64,000 nt of DNA from SAR92 clade bacterium H231 (lineage in GTDB: Bacteria > Pseudomonadota > Gammaproteobacteria > Pseudomonadales > Porticoccaceae). The notes beneath the pieces were generated by a model. The model searched no databases. It was not told the origin of the DNA and saw only the letters and a list, made by a program, of their open reading frames with translations. Position 1 is the first letter of the stretch. Each line of letters starts with the position of its first letter. The position numbers and the translations under genes are program-made. The stretch spans positions 248,001 through 312,000 of the forward strand of contig JAOALC010000003.1 in assembly GCA_025153775.1 (NCBI GenBank). The letters run 5' to 3'. This document shows, piece by piece, positions 51,925 through 60,782 of this stretch.

Positions 51925-52674
51925 ATGAAACCTGTATCTCAATTACTCAGTGCTGCGATAGCACTTACCCCTCTGACCGCCGCCGCAGATTTTATGGGCC
52001 TCTATCTGGGAGCGGGCTCCTGGCAGAGCGCTCCCGCAGGCGGTATTGGTCGCACCGATATAGATCTGGAGTCCACACTGAATCTTGAGGAAGAGAGCAA
52101 CGGATTTGCCTATATGGCCATCGAACACCCACTTCCCCTGCTGCCCAATCTGCGACTCCAACACAGCGAGATGAATTGGACTGGCAGCGCCCTTATCACT
52201 GCTGGCACAGATTTAAACGGCAATCCATTTACCACCAGTCAGCAGGCCGATATTAGCCTAGATCTCACCCACACAGACGCAACTTTCTACTATGAGCTGC
52301 TGGACAACATTATCGATTTAGATCTGGGAGTAACTGCCAGGCTATTTGATGGTGAGGCCAGTCTGGTCGGCTCAACCCAACAGGAGACTATTGAGTTAGA
52401 GGCTGTGGTGCCAATGCTATATGGCAAATTGGGGGTAGCTGTACCTACCACTGGATTAGTCGCCGAGCTTTCAGCGAACTGGATTAATGTGGACGAATTT
52501 AGATTGGTGGACTGGTCTGCTCAGCTAAATTATGAGTTCGATGTACTGCCAGCCATGGATGCGGGCATTATTCTGGGTTACAGATCTCAGTTGATTGAGT
52601 TGGATGATCTCGATGAGTTGCAGTCAGACGCCAAATTTGAAGGCTACTTTTTAGCTTTGCAACTGCATTTTTAA
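51925..52674 (+). CDS. Outer-membrane beta-barrel protein, small TIGR04219-like family
   Basis: A 249-residue exported protein with a signal peptide (cleavage after TAAA near residue 21) and alternating hydrophobic strands ending in Phe (ALQLHF), the mark of a BamA substrate. GLYLGAGSWQSAPAG at the start of the mature part resembles a family of conserved outer-membrane proteins of unknown function in marine gammaproteobacteria. It is monocistronic, and I cannot propose a substrate. Confidence 0.78.
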   Translation: MKPVSQLLSAAIALTPLTAAADFMGLYLGAGSWQSAPAGGIGRTDIDLESTLNLEEESNGFAYMAIEHPLPLLPNLRLQHSEMNWTGSALITAGTDLNGNPFTTSQQADISLDLTHTDATFYYELLDNIIDLDLGVTARLFDGEASLVGSTQQETIELEAVVPMLYGKLGVAVPTTGLVAELSANWINVDEFRLVDWSAQLNYEFDVLPAMDAGIILGYRSQLIELDDLDELQSDAKFEGYFLALQLHF

Positions 52675-52685
52675 TTAGCCGGGCT

Positions 52686-53237
52686 CTAAGCTCGTCTGCT
52701 GCGCCAGGGCCGGGCTATCTGCTCATGTTTGACCTCATATTCTCCGGTTTGACGATCCCTAAGGTAATGGTCAAGAGCCAGCTCCACAACGGGAAAGGCC
52801 AGTTCAGACCAGGGAATATCAGCCTCATCAAACAGGGCTACCTCTGAGGATTCTGAGCTGGGGCCGAAAACTGGCTCAGCCAATTCTGCCCTGTAGAACA
52901 CATAGACCTGGTTGATCTGAGGAATATCAAACAGCCCATATAAAGAGGGGTTGATAACCTGAGCATTGGCTTCTTCAACACATTCCCGCAGTGCACCATC
53001 CAGAGAGGATTCTCCGTTCTCCAAAAAACCCGCTGGCAGAGTCCAAAAACCATGGCGAGGTTCAATAGAGCGTTTGCACAGCAACACCTGATCCCCGTAG
53101 ATGGGCAATACGCCGGCAATAACCTTGGGATTCTGATAATGGATAATCTCACAGGTCACACAGACATGACGTTCCCGATTGTCACCCTCAGGTATCTTTT
53201 TTATAACGGCATTGCCGCAAGCGGAACAAAAATTCAT
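52686..53237 (-). CDS. NUDIX hydrolase with N-terminal zinc ribbon
   Basis: The 183-residue protein starts with a four-Cys zinc ribbon (CSACGN near residue 4, CVTCEIIHYQNPK near 27) and has a NUDIX box GFLENGESSLDGALRECVEE (from about residue 72) whose final Gly is Asn. Such proteins hydrolyse nucleotide sugars, ADP-ribose or dinucleotides; substrate cannot be fixed here. I take the ATG at 53237, just before the ribbon. It is divergent from a second NUDIX gene with only 41 bases between the starts. Confidence 0.88.
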   Translation of the reverse strand: MNFCSACGNAVIKKIPEGDNRERHVCVTCEIIHYQNPKVIAGVLPIYGDQVLLCKRSIEPRHGFWTLPAGFLENGESSLDGALRECVEEANAQVINPSLYGLFDIPQINQVYVFYRAELAEPVFGPSSESSEVALFDEADIPWSELAFPVVELALDHYLRDRQTGEYEVKHEQIARPWRSRRA

Positions 53238-53278
53238 GAAAAGCTCAGAAAATATAGTCAGCCGAGTATAATGCACAA

Positions 53279-53911
53279 ATGCTTGAAACGATCAAAAATC
53301 AATTAAAAAAATTTCCACTCAACCCCGCACAGCCTAGCCGACAAGATTCAGGCTCTTTAGCTGCGGTGATGGTTCTGTTGCACGGTGATCAGGATAATCC
53401 CCAGGTGGTGTTAACTCAGCGGGCAATGCATCTGAATAATCACGCTGGCGAAGTTGCCTTTCCGGGCGGCATGTGGGACCGAACAGACAGGGATCTGCTC
53501 CATACAGCGCTGCGGGAAACAGAGGAAGAAATTGGATTGGCACCGACTCTGGTAGAGCCTATTGCCATGTTGCCAGCGGCCTCACCAAAGAGGCGCAGAC
53601 TTCGTGTAACACCCTTTGTGGGGCTGGCTCAGGGGCCACTCAAGCTGCGCTCCGAGCCATCAGAGATAGCCTCTATATTTGATGCGCCTGTCAGTTTGTT
53701 TACCGATATTAATAACTACCAATATTTTGACTTAAAAAATAAGCACGGTGCTCTCAGTTTTCCCTGTCTGCCGTATAAGGGTTATAAAATTTGGGGCTTT
53801 ACCCTCAACGTGCTGGTAGACCTGTTTAATAGTACCCTGGATGCTGCTGTTGAATTAGAATACCCCAGCGAAGAGTTAATTCAAGAATTACGCGAGAGAG
53901 GTCAGCAATGA
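53279..53911 (+). CDS. NUDIX CoA pyrophosphatase (NudL/CoAse family)
   Basis: A 210-residue NUDIX protein with the CoA-pyrophosphatase signature LTQRAMHLNNHAGEVAFPGG (near residue 46) before the NUDIX box GGMWDRTDRDLLHTALRETE (from about residue 64). Family members cleave CoA and its thioesters to 3',5'-ADP and 4'-phosphopantetheine. A Pseudomonas-type gene order (NUDIX, gamma carbonic anhydrase, DUF1289) follows. Its stop overlaps the next start (ATGA). Confidence 0.88.
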   Translation: MLETIKNQLKKFPLNPAQPSRQDSGSLAAVMVLLHGDQDNPQVVLTQRAMHLNNHAGEVAFPGGMWDRTDRDLLHTALRETEEEIGLAPTLVEPIAMLPAASPKRRRLRVTPFVGLAQGPLKLRSEPSEIASIFDAPVSLFTDINNYQYFDLKNKHGALSFPCLPYKGYKIWGFTLNVLVDLFNSTLDAAVELEYPSEELIQELRERGQQ

Positions 53912-54432
53912 TTTACCGTATTGGCAGCGATATTCCAGAGATTCACGAGTCGGTATTTGTGGCTGAGAGTGCTGATGTGATGGGTAAAGTGGTGCTCAAG
54001 AAAGGCTCCAGCGTCTGGTTTAATGCCGTTATTCGTGGCGACTGTGACCTGATTGAGGTGGGCGAGCGCAGCAATATTCAAGACGGTGCTGTACTGCACT
54101 GCGATCCGGGCCAGCCGCTGATTATTGGTGAGGATGTGACTGTGGGTCACAACGCTATGATTCATGGGCTGGAGGTGGGCGACCGCACTCTGGTGGGTAT
54201 TAATGCAGTTATTCTCGACGGTGCCAAAGTGGGCAGCGACTGCATTATCGGCGCTAACACATTGGTTAAAGCTGGCGCAGTTATCCCCGACGGCTCGCTG
54301 GTTATAGGTTCTCCGGGAAAGGTCGTGCGCGAGAATGATGAACAGACTCGACAGTTTTTATTGGGCTCAGCCGCCCATTATGTAGAGAAGGGGCTAAAAA
54401 TGGTCACTGATCTGGTTGAGGTAAAGCGCTAA
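53908..54432 (+). CDS. Gamma-class carbonic anhydrase-like protein (YrdA/PaaY type)
   Basis: A 174-residue left-handed beta-helix protein built from hexapeptide repeats. The three zinc histidines are in LHCD and TVGHNAMIHG, and SVWFNAVIRGD is the family motif. Relatives have carbonic anhydrase or CoA-thioesterase activity, or neither; catalytic ability is not certain here. It overlaps both flanking genes, so translation is coupled. Confidence 0.88.
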   Translation: MIYRIGSDIPEIHESVFVAESADVMGKVVLKKGSSVWFNAVIRGDCDLIEVGERSNIQDGAVLHCDPGQPLIIGEDVTVGHNAMIHGLEVGDRTLVGINAVILDGAKVGSDCIIGANTLVKAGAVIPDGSLVIGSPGKVVRENDEQTRQFLLGSAAHYVEKGLKMVTDLVEVKR

Positions 54433-54617
54433 TGTTAGACAAACCAGTTGCCTCTCCCTGCACATCTATCTGCTCGCTTAACGACCAGGATATCTGTATA
54501 GGTTGCTACCGCACCAGTAAAGAGATACGTGAGTGGAGCTATCTGGACAACCACCAGCGCCTGGATGTATTGGTGCTCTGTGGTGAACGCAACCAGAAGA
54601 ACAACCCATTCTATTGA
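54432..54617 (+). CDS. DUF1289 small Cys-rich protein
   Basis: A 61-residue protein with the DUF1289 pattern SPCTSICSLNDQDICIGCYRT: four cysteines that look like a metal site. Function of the family is unknown. The ATG overlaps the previous stop (TAATG), making it the last gene of a three-gene unit. It converges on the corC-type gene with 17 bases between stops. Confidence 0.9.
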   Translation: MLDKPVASPCTSICSLNDQDICIGCYRTSKEIREWSYLDNHQRLDVLVLCGERNQKNNPFY

Positions 54618-54634
54618 TTGCCGCCCACGGCTGA

Positions 54635-55912
54635 TTACTCTTCCTGAACTTTCTTGGGCTCAAGGCAGGTGACTATCAGTGTTTTGATCATAGTCTCGTT
54701 AATCTGCTCTGTCTCAAATTTGAAACCATCAATTATAAAGCTGACATTGCCGTCGGGAATGCTCTCCAGTTGTTCTAGAGCCAAACCATTCAGCGTTTTA
54801 GGGCCATCTGTTGGCAGGGCCCAGCCGGTAGCCTTGTTGATCTCACGAATTGTGGCCACGGCATATATCTCGTAACTACCATCGCCGCGGGGAATAACCT
54901 CTTCAACCTCATCGGCGGTATTGGTGGTGAAATCGCCAACAATCTCTTCCAGAATATCCTCCAGCGTCACCAGCCCCTGCACCTCGCCGTATTCATCTAC
55001 CACCACCGCAAAGCGGTTGCGGTTCTTTTTAAAGTTAAGCAGCTGTTGGGTTAAGGTGGTGCTCTCCGGAATAAAGTAAACATCTTCGGCAAAGCGCATC
55101 AGGGCTTTATGGGTCACCTGCTCAGAGCGCAACAAATGATTGGCCTTGCGCACATGGAAGATACCCACAATATTATTGATATCACCCTCATACAGCGGCT
55201 GCCTGGTGTATTCGGAAGACACAATAGTATTCATTAGCTCTTCGATACTGTCTTCAAGGTCCAGGCCCTTGATCTCGTTGCGGGGGATCATAATATCCTC
55301 CACGGTCACATTCTCCAGATCGAGAATACCCTTCAGCATGCCCTGGTTACTGTCTGAGAGCTTGTGGCCAGAGACATCCACCAGAGACTTGAGCTCCTCG
55401 GTATCCAAACCATCATCGCGGTCTTTATTGGGGTCAAAGCCGAGCAGAGAGATCACCGCATTGGTGAGTTTATTGACCAGCCACACCAATGGGGTCAAAA
55501 GCTGCAACAGGGGTTTGAGAATATGGCTGGCTCTAAAGGCAAACCACTCGGGGTTTTGGGCAGCGATAGTCTTAGGTGTAACCTCTGAAAAGACCAGCAC
55601 AGTAATGGTCAGGGATGCAGTGGCCACCCAGGGTGCAGCCGCTTCGCCCACATAAAGGATAGCCAGCATATTGGCGATAATTGCCGCCAGAATATTGACC
55701 GCATTGTTGCCAATCAGAATAAGGCCAATCAGCCTGTCCGGTTTGGCCAGTAGCTTAGCGGCGCGCCTAGCGCCAGAGCTCTTTTTCCTTTGATGGCGCA
55801 GCCGATAGCGATTCAGCGACATCATGCCGGTTTCTGAGCCCGAGAAAAAAGCGGATACGATTAGAAGAACTACAAGTGTTAACCACAACACCAGGGGGTG
55901 TGAACCGTCCAA
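54635..55912 (-). CDS. CorB/CorC-type CNNM-domain membrane protein with CBS pair
   Basis: A 425-residue protein with an N-terminal DUF21/CNNM membrane domain of three to four segments (residues 5-150, including SAFFSGSETGMMSLNRYRLR), two CBS domains (about 200-330) and a C-terminal CorC_HlyC domain. The family is linked to magnesium and cobalt efflux or resistance. It sits downstream of the CcsA-like gene, facing DUF1289. The same gene pair flanks ffh in Pseudomonas. Confidence 0.9.
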   Translation of the reverse strand: MDGSHPLVLWLTLVVLLIVSAFFSGSETGMMSLNRYRLRHQRKKSSGARRAAKLLAKPDRLIGLILIGNNAVNILAAIIANMLAILYVGEAAAPWVATASLTITVLVFSEVTPKTIAAQNPEWFAFRASHILKPLLQLLTPLVWLVNKLTNAVISLLGFDPNKDRDDGLDTEELKSLVDVSGHKLSDSNQGMLKGILDLENVTVEDIMIPRNEIKGLDLEDSIEELMNTIVSSEYTRQPLYEGDINNIVGIFHVRKANHLLRSEQVTHKALMRFAEDVYFIPESTTLTQQLLNFKKNRNRFAVVVDEYGEVQGLVTLEDILEEIVGDFTTNTADEVEEVIPRGDGSYEIYAVATIREINKATGWALPTDGPKTLNGLALEQLESIPDGNVSFIIDGFKFETEQINETMIKTLIVTCLEPKKVQEE

Positions 55913-55997
55913 TGAATGAGGACCTCTGAATTTAAGGGCGATTATGTTGGATTAGTTTACCGTTTTTAGCAACAGGCTTTTTGCACTGAAAAAATCC

Positions 55998-56795
55998 TCA
56001 CGAGAGGATAAACTCAACCACAAATTTACTGCCAATAAAGCCCAGCAAAATAGCGCTGAAGCCAGCCCAGGTCCAGCGAATAGCCTTGTTGCCGCGCCAG
56101 CCACGGTAATGACGACCCCAGAGCAGTATGGCATAGACGGCCCAGGCCACCAGGCTAAACACCACCTTGTGTACCAGCTTCTGGGCGAACAAATCATCGT
56201 AGAACAAAAAGCCGCTGAGCAGCGACAGTGTCAGCAGTATTTCCCCAGCCCAGATCAGCTCAAACAGCAGGGCTTCCATAGTCTGGACCGGAGGAAAGGT
56301 GCGCATAAGCAGATTCTGATGCTTGTGTTTGAGCTGCCAATCCTGATAGCCCGCCAGCAGCGCCTGCAGCGCAGCTATGGCCAAAAGGCTGTAGGCAAGG
56401 AGTGAAATCAGAACATGGGCCTGCATATCGGCAGACATTGTCAGCGCAGGCTTGGTGCTGGGACTGAGCAGCGCAATCAGCAAACTCAGCGCAGAGATGG
56501 GGAATAAAAATAAATTCAGGCTTTGCAGGGGCTTTTTCAAGCCGCTAATCCACACCAGAATATTGATCACCAGAGCCAGCAGGGCAATAATTTTAAGTAG
56601 GCTTAAATCCAGGCCACCGTCTACAAACAACATAGCGGCAATAGCCAAACCATGCAGAACAATAGCACCAGCAGCAACCAGCTGCAGTGCCAATGGCTGA
56701 GTTTGCTTGTCGAGACGCAGTTGCCGCTGATGGAAGAACCATCCTGCCAGATAGGTGGCAATGGCAGCGAACCCCAGTATTGAGCCTGTCATCAT
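55998..56795 (-). CDS. ypjD: CcsA/HemX-like cytochrome c assembly-type membrane protein (YpjD)
   Basis: A 265-residue protein with about eight membrane segments and a C-terminal WWD-less CcsA-like domain containing conserved His in LHGLAIAAML, HVLISLLAYSL and VHKVVFSLVAW. It is usually divergent from ffh, as here. A heme-handling role is inferred only from similarity to cytochrome c assembly proteins. No cytochrome c gene lies nearby. Confidence 0.88.
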   Translation of the reverse strand: MMTGSILGFAAIATYLAGWFFHQRQLRLDKQTQPLALQLVAAGAIVLHGLAIAAMLFVDGGLDLSLLKIIALLALVINILVWISGLKKPLQSLNLFLFPISALSLLIALLSPSTKPALTMSADMQAHVLISLLAYSLLAIAALQALLAGYQDWQLKHKHQNLLMRTFPPVQTMEALLFELIWAGEILLTLSLLSGFLFYDDLFAQKLVHKVVFSLVAWAVYAILLWGRHYRGWRGNKAIRWTWAGFSAILLGFIGSKFVVEFILS

Positions 56796-56909
56796 ATCAA
56801 TTCTTAAAATAGCCTAACGAAGTGTGGCATATTCAGCACACAGGGTGAAGAGCAGGACAAAATTATTGCTATAATGCCTGCCTTAATTCGTGAGTTGGAA
56901 GCAAATTGC

Positions 56910-58298
56910 ATGGCCATGTTCGAAAGTTTGAGTGATCGCCTTTCCCAAAGTCTTAAAAAGATATCCGGGAAAGCCAGTCTCAGTGAGAAAAATATCCAGG
57001 AAACCCTGCGCGAAGTGCGTATGGCGCTTCTTGAAGCAGATGTGGCGCTGCCCGTAGTAAAAGAGTTTGTCGAGCAGGTAAAACAGCGCGCCGTTGGCAC
57101 CGAAGTGAGCAGCAGCCTAAACCCGGGCCAGCAATTTCTGAAAATCGTCCAGGCTGAGCTCGAAGCGGTAATGGGGGAGAAGAACGAGTCCCTTAACCTG
57201 GCAGCCCAACCACCGGCAATTATTCTGATGGCAGGTCTGCAGGGCGCAGGTAAAACTACCTCGGTAGCCAAGCTGTCCCGTTATCTGCAGGACAGAGAGA
57301 AGAAAAAAGTGATGGTGGTATCAGCGGATGTCTATCGTCCCGCCGCTATACAGCAGCTGAAGACGCTGGCCTCAGAGGTTGGCGCTGAATTCTTCCCCAG
57401 CGAAGCCAGCCAAAAACCCGTAGATATTGTTAACAGCGCCATTGCCGCGGCCAAGACCAAATTTGCCGATGTGCTAATTATTGATACCGCAGGTCGGCTG
57501 GCGATTGATGAAGAGATGATGGCCGAGATCAAACAGGTTCACGCCGCGGCCAACCCCATTGAAACACTCTTTGTGATAGATGCGATGATAGGTCAGGACG
57601 CCGTCAATACGGCCAAAGCCTTTAATGAAGCTCTTCCCCTGTCTGGCGTTATCCTGACTAAGGTGGATGGCGACGCCCGCGGTGGTGCTGCGCTCTCTGT
57701 CCGTCAGGTCACTGGTAAACCGATTAAATTCCTGGGTGTGGGAGAGAAAGTAGACGCTCTGGAGCCTTTCCATCCCGAGCGTATTGCCTCGCGCATACTG
57801 GGAATGGGCGATGTGCTCAGCCTGATCGAAGAGGTTGAGCGCAAAGTAGATAAGGTAAAAGCCGAGAAACTGGCCAAAAAAGTCTTAAAAGGCAAGGGTT
57901 TTGACCTTGAAGATCTCCGCGAACAGCTTCAGCAGATGAAAAATATGGGGGGCATGGCCGGTTTGATGGACAAACTACCGGGCATGGGCAATATGGCGCA
58001 AATGGCTCAGCAAAACGACGTTACCAGCCAGTTTGGTCGCATGGAGTGCATTATTGACTCCATGACGCCCAAAGAGCGCGCCAATCCGGATATTCTAAAT
58101 GGCTCCCGCAAAAGACGTATCACCAGTGGTTCAGGTACCAGCATTCAAGATCTCAACCGATTGCTTAAACAGCACAAGCAAATGGGTAAGATGATGAAAA
58201 AAATGAAGGGCAAGGGTATGCAGAACATGATGCGTGGTATGGGCGGTATGGCGCCTCCGGGTGGCGGTTTGCCCCCAGGTGGGTTTCCAAAGTTCTAA
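56910..58298 (+). CDS. ffh: Signal recognition particle GTPase Ffh
   Basis: Ffh binds 4.5S RNA and signal sequences and brings ribosomes to FtsY. The 462-residue protein has the N and G domains (Walker A GLQGAGKTTS near residue 104, DTAGRL near 190, TKVDGDARGG near 246) and a Met-rich M domain with QMKNMGGMAGLMDKLPGMGN and a C-terminal Met/Gly/Pro tail. The ATG at 56910 follows GGAAG by eight bases. Another ATG six bases later is also possible. Confidence 0.96.
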   Translation: MAMFESLSDRLSQSLKKISGKASLSEKNIQETLREVRMALLEADVALPVVKEFVEQVKQRAVGTEVSSSLNPGQQFLKIVQAELEAVMGEKNESLNLAAQPPAIILMAGLQGAGKTTSVAKLSRYLQDREKKKVMVVSADVYRPAAIQQLKTLASEVGAEFFPSEASQKPVDIVNSAIAAAKTKFADVLIIDTAGRLAIDEEMMAEIKQVHAAANPIETLFVIDAMIGQDAVNTAKAFNEALPLSGVILTKVDGDARGGAALSVRQVTGKPIKFLGVGEKVDALEPFHPERIASRILGMGDVLSLIEEVERKVDKVKAEKLAKKVLKGKGFDLEDLREQLQQMKNMGGMAGLMDKLPGMGNMAQMAQQNDVTSQFGRMECIIDSMTPKERANPDILNGSRKRRITSGSGTSIQDLNRLLKQHKQMGKMMKKMKGKGMQNMMRGMGGMAPPGGGLPPGGFPKF

Positions 58299-58542
58299 CC
58301 TCAGTGCGGCGGGGCTTGCGGGCTATTTTGCAGTCTATTCCAAAGGCTTTTAATTAGCGCTAAAAGTAGTTTCCTTTCATCTTCTTTTGACGTAATATAC
58401 CGCGCCTTTCGTGGGGGTCCTGCTATGGCTGCGTGGATCGGTTAAAACAGACCGAGCAACAGCGCATTCAGGGCCTGAAGTGACAGTAAAATATACAGCA
58501 TCAAGTAGGTGATTATGCCGCTTGAACACAGGATTTTAGTAA
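58299..58542 (+). other. 244-base leader region upstream of rpsP
   Basis: No gene is visible. A weak promoter (TTTCCT, 17 bases, TAATAT at 58393-58398) has a GC-rich discriminator typical of ribosomal operons. The downstream leader can form a stem with TCGGT (58438-58442) and ACCGA (58451-58455) inside GCTG/CAGC arms (58428-58431 and 58460-58463). A structured autoregulatory leader is possible. I saw no 4.5S RNA gene. Confidence 0.4.
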
Positions 58543-58794
58543 ATGGTAACAATTAGATTGGCTCGTGGCGGCTCCAAAAAACGCCCGTTTTACCACCTCA
58601 CAGTTTCTGATTCGCGCAATGCGCGCGATGCTCGTTACATTGAGCGTATTGGCTTCTTTAACCCGATTGCCCGTGGCGGTGAAGAGCGTCTGCGTGTTGA
58701 TCTTGAGCGCGTTGCCTACTGGCAGGGCCAGGGAGCACAGATCAGCGAGCGCGTGACTGCACTGGTTAAAGAGGCTGCCAAAGCAGCAGCTTAA
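58543..58794 (+). CDS. rpsP: 30S ribosomal protein S16
   Basis: An 83-residue 30S assembly protein with the family start [20 protein letters not shown] and the [13 protein letters not shown] motif. The operon rpsP-rimM-trmD-rplS is conserved in proteobacteria. No strong Shine-Dalgarno is visible immediately before the ATG, so translation may depend on leader structure. The stop is directly followed by the rimM region. Confidence 0.97.
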   Translation: MVTIRLARGGSKKRPFYHLTVSDSRNARDARYIERIGFFNPIARGGEERLRVDLERVAYWQGQGAQISERVTALVKEAAKAAA

Positions 58795-58821
58795 TTGGTA
58801 CTGCAGCCCGGGAGTCTTCCA

Positions 58822-59343
58822 TTGGAAACACTTGTAGTTGGGCGGATTACAGCAGTATTTGGTGTGCGGGGATGGGTCAAAGTCCACTCCTACACCCAAC
58901 AGTTAGAAGCGGTTTTTGACTACCAACCCTGGTGGATTGATACGCCGGACGGTCGACAGCAGGTACTGGTGGACGACTGGAAGCGTCAGGGTGATGGGCT
59001 GGTAGTGCATATTAAAGGTGTTGACGATAGAGATATCGCCCGCGCCTGGTGTCAGCAAGATATTTTAGTGGATAAGTCCCTGCTGCCCGTCCTCAGTAAC
59101 CAGGAGTTCTACTGGCATCAACTTGAAGGGCTTGCAGTCACAAGCTTCTTTGAGGGACAAGAGATCCGCCTGGGACTGGTGAAGTCTCTGCTAGAGACCG
59201 GCGCCAATGATGTGCTAGTAGTTGTGGGAGACGTGCAGAGTGTCGATCGTGAAGAGCGATTAATCCCCTACGCAGAGCAGTTTGTCACCAGGATAGACAT
59301 TGAGAATGGCACCATCGACGTAGTTTGGGACCCCGAGTTCTAG
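58822..59343 (+). CDS. rimM: 16S rRNA processing protein RimM
   Basis: RimM helps mature the 30S head domain. It has an N-terminal RimM domain (VVGRITAVFGVRGWVKVHSY, FDYQPWWI) and a C-terminal PRC-barrel with the EFYWHQLEGLAVTS junction and LLETGANDVLVV. I start at the TTG 58822, seven bases after GGGAG, giving 173 residues. Another in-frame TTG at 58795 directly after the rpsP stop lacks a ribosome-binding site. No ATG is available near the family N-terminus. Confidence 0.93.
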   Translation: METLVVGRITAVFGVRGWVKVHSYTQQLEAVFDYQPWWIDTPDGRQQVLVDDWKRQGDGLVVHIKGVDDRDIARAWCQQDILVDKSLLPVLSNQEFYWHQLEGLAVTSFFEGQEIRLGLVKSLLETGANDVLVVVGDVQSVDREERLIPYAEQFVTRIDIENGTIDVVWDPEF

Positions 59344-59377
59344 GGTTCAGGAAGTATTGGGCGCAGAGGTCAGATGA

Positions 59378-60130
59378 ATGAAAATTGCATTGATTACCCT
59401 GTTCCCAGAGATGTTTGCAGCATTGACCGACCATGGTATCAGCGGTCGGGCCGTCAAACAGGGGTTGCTGGAGATAACCAGCTACAACCCGAGAGATTTT
59501 ACCGAAGACCGCCATGAGACGGTCGACGACCGACCCTACGGGGGCGGGCCAGGTATGGTAATGATGATAGAGCCGTTGCGAAGGGCCATATCAGCTGCCA
59601 GAGAATGGACAGATAACAAAGCGCTGGTGGTGTATCTTTCCCCCCAGGGCTCGGTGTTAAACCAGAGTGCAGTCAATGGTTTCGCCAAACAGCAGTCACT
59701 GATACTGGTGGCTGGTCGCTACGAAGGTATCGACGAGAGATTGATACAGTTGGAAGTTGATGAGGAATGGTCCATTGGTGACTATGTGCTCAGCGGCGGA
59801 GAGCTGCCGGCTATGGTGCTAATGGATGCCCTGATTCGCCAACTCCCCGGTGCGCTGGGGCACAAGGATTCCGCCGACCAGGACTCCTTTGCGGACGGTC
59901 TGCTGGACTGTCCGCACTACACCAGGCCAGAGCATTACCAGGGCCTAGAGGTTCCAGAAGTACTACTCTCTGGCAACCACGAAAAGATTAGACGTTGGCG
60001 TTTGCAGCAGTCATTAGTGCGAACCCAGCAAAGAAGACCAGACTTATTGGACAGCCTGCGGCTCAATGCTGAGCAACAGGCCCTACTCAAGGAAGTGAGT
60101 GCTGCGCTGGCGGACGATGACAACGGATAA
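59378..60130 (+). CDS. trmD: tRNA (guanine37-N1)-methyltransferase TrmD
   Basis: It makes m1G37 in tRNAs, preventing frameshifts. The 250-residue SPOUT-fold protein starts [13 protein letters not shown] and contains [14 protein letters not shown] and the trefoil-knot SAM site [15 protein letters not shown] and [20 protein letters not shown]. It follows rimM by 34 bases in the conserved operon. Confidence 0.97.
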   Translation: MKIALITLFPEMFAALTDHGISGRAVKQGLLEITSYNPRDFTEDRHETVDDRPYGGGPGMVMMIEPLRRAISAAREWTDNKALVVYLSPQGSVLNQSAVNGFAKQQSLILVAGRYEGIDERLIQLEVDEEWSIGDYVLSGGELPAMVLMDALIRQLPGALGHKDSADQDSFADGLLDCPHYTRPEHYQGLEVPEVLLSGNHEKIRRWRLQQSLVRTQQRRPDLLDSLRLNAEQQALLKEVSAALADDDNG

Positions 60131-60203
60131 TGTTCATCCTCTCTGTACAGAGCTCTAAATCAGGTGGCACAGCCACCAACCAATGAAAATTGAGGAGCAA
60201 GAA

Positions 60204-60560
60204 ATGACTAGCAAGACCAATATTATCGCTGCCCTAGAAAAAGAGCAGATGACCAAAGAAATTCCAGATTTCAGCCCAGGTGATACCGTGGTTGTTCAGG
60301 TAAAGGTAAAGGAGGGCACTCGTGAGCGTCTTCAGGCCTTTGAAGGTGTGGTACTGGCTAAGAAAAACCGCCAGCTAAACTCCGCATTTACTGTACGCAA
60401 AATCTCAAATGGTATTGGCGTAGAGCGTACCTTCCAGACTTACAGCCCACTGGTTGATAGCATTGAAGTCAAGCGCCGCGGTGCGGTTCGTCGCGCCAAG
60501 CTGTACTACCTGCGCGAGCGTTCAGGTCGATCTGCACGTATCAAGGAAAAGTTGGGCTAA
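60204..60560 (+). CDS. rplS: 50S ribosomal protein L19
   Basis: A 118-residue protein at the 30S-50S interface. [19 protein letters not shown] and the C-terminal [19 protein letters not shown] are family motifs. The start at 60204 is favoured by GAGGAG seven bases upstream and by the family N-terminus [12 protein letters not shown]. An upstream ATG at 60183 would add seven residues across the ribosome-binding site. A strong terminator ends the operon. Confidence 0.97.
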   Translation: MTSKTNIIAALEKEQMTKEIPDFSPGDTVVVQVKVKEGTRERLQAFEGVVLAKKNRQLNSAFTVRKISNGIGVERTFQTYSPLVDSIEVKRRGAVRRAKLYYLRERSGRSARIKEKLG

Positions 60561-60582
60561 GCTTCCAGCTTATCCAGCAGCG

Positions 60583-60612
60583 AAAAAGGCGATCTTAAAG
60601 ATCGCCTTTTTT
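60583..60612 (+). terminator. Terminator of the rpsP-rplS operon
   Basis: A 14-bp perfect stem (AAAAAGGCGATCTT with its complement) around a two-base gap and ending in a T tract closes the operon, separating it from the exopolysaccharide locus. Confidence 0.92.
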
Positions 60613-60682
60613 ATTGCCTGCAAATAATTCCATACCTTGACAGGCCATGCCCATGGTCTACGCTTAATATTGCTCACAGATG

Positions 60683-60704
60683 AAATGTGATCTAAGTCAC
60701 AAAA
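60683..60704 (+). promoter_or_regulatory. CRP/Vfr-type binding site
   Basis: AAATGTGATCTAAGTCACAAAA contains a perfect TGTGA-N6-TCACA palindrome (60686-60701) matching the CRP consensus closely. It lies about 80-100 bases before the exosortase-substrate gene, at a distance suitable for activating its promoter (weak -10 near 60717). Confidence 0.8.
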
Positions 60705-60718
60705 TGGCCGTTACACTG

Positions 60719-60776
60719 TTATTCCCGGACGCTGGCGTCTGGAACCGCCACAGGGAAGCAAAGACTGAATTAGGGA
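60719..60776 (+). promoter_or_regulatory. Structured leader of unknown type upstream of the exosortase-substrate gene
   Basis: CCGGACG (60725-60731) and CGTCTGG (60736-60742) form a 7-bp stem with one G-T pair around CTGG. The unpaired AACCGCCACAGGGAAGCAAA follows (from 60743). It ends about 20 bases before the ATG. Parts resemble the ACAGGG and GCAAAG elements of the c-di-GMP-I riboswitch core, but order and length do not fit. Its nature is unknown. Confidence 0.4.
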
Positions 60777-60782
60777 TTGATT

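Noticed and set aside
58299-58542. 4.5S SRP RNA gene near ffh
   Set aside because: The conserved GGAAGCAGC-type SRP hairpin core could not be found in the gap.
60719-60776. Cyclic-di-GMP-I riboswitch
   Set aside because: Only fragments resembling ACAGGG and GCAAAG are present. They lie in the wrong order and spacing, and the region is too short for the known fold.
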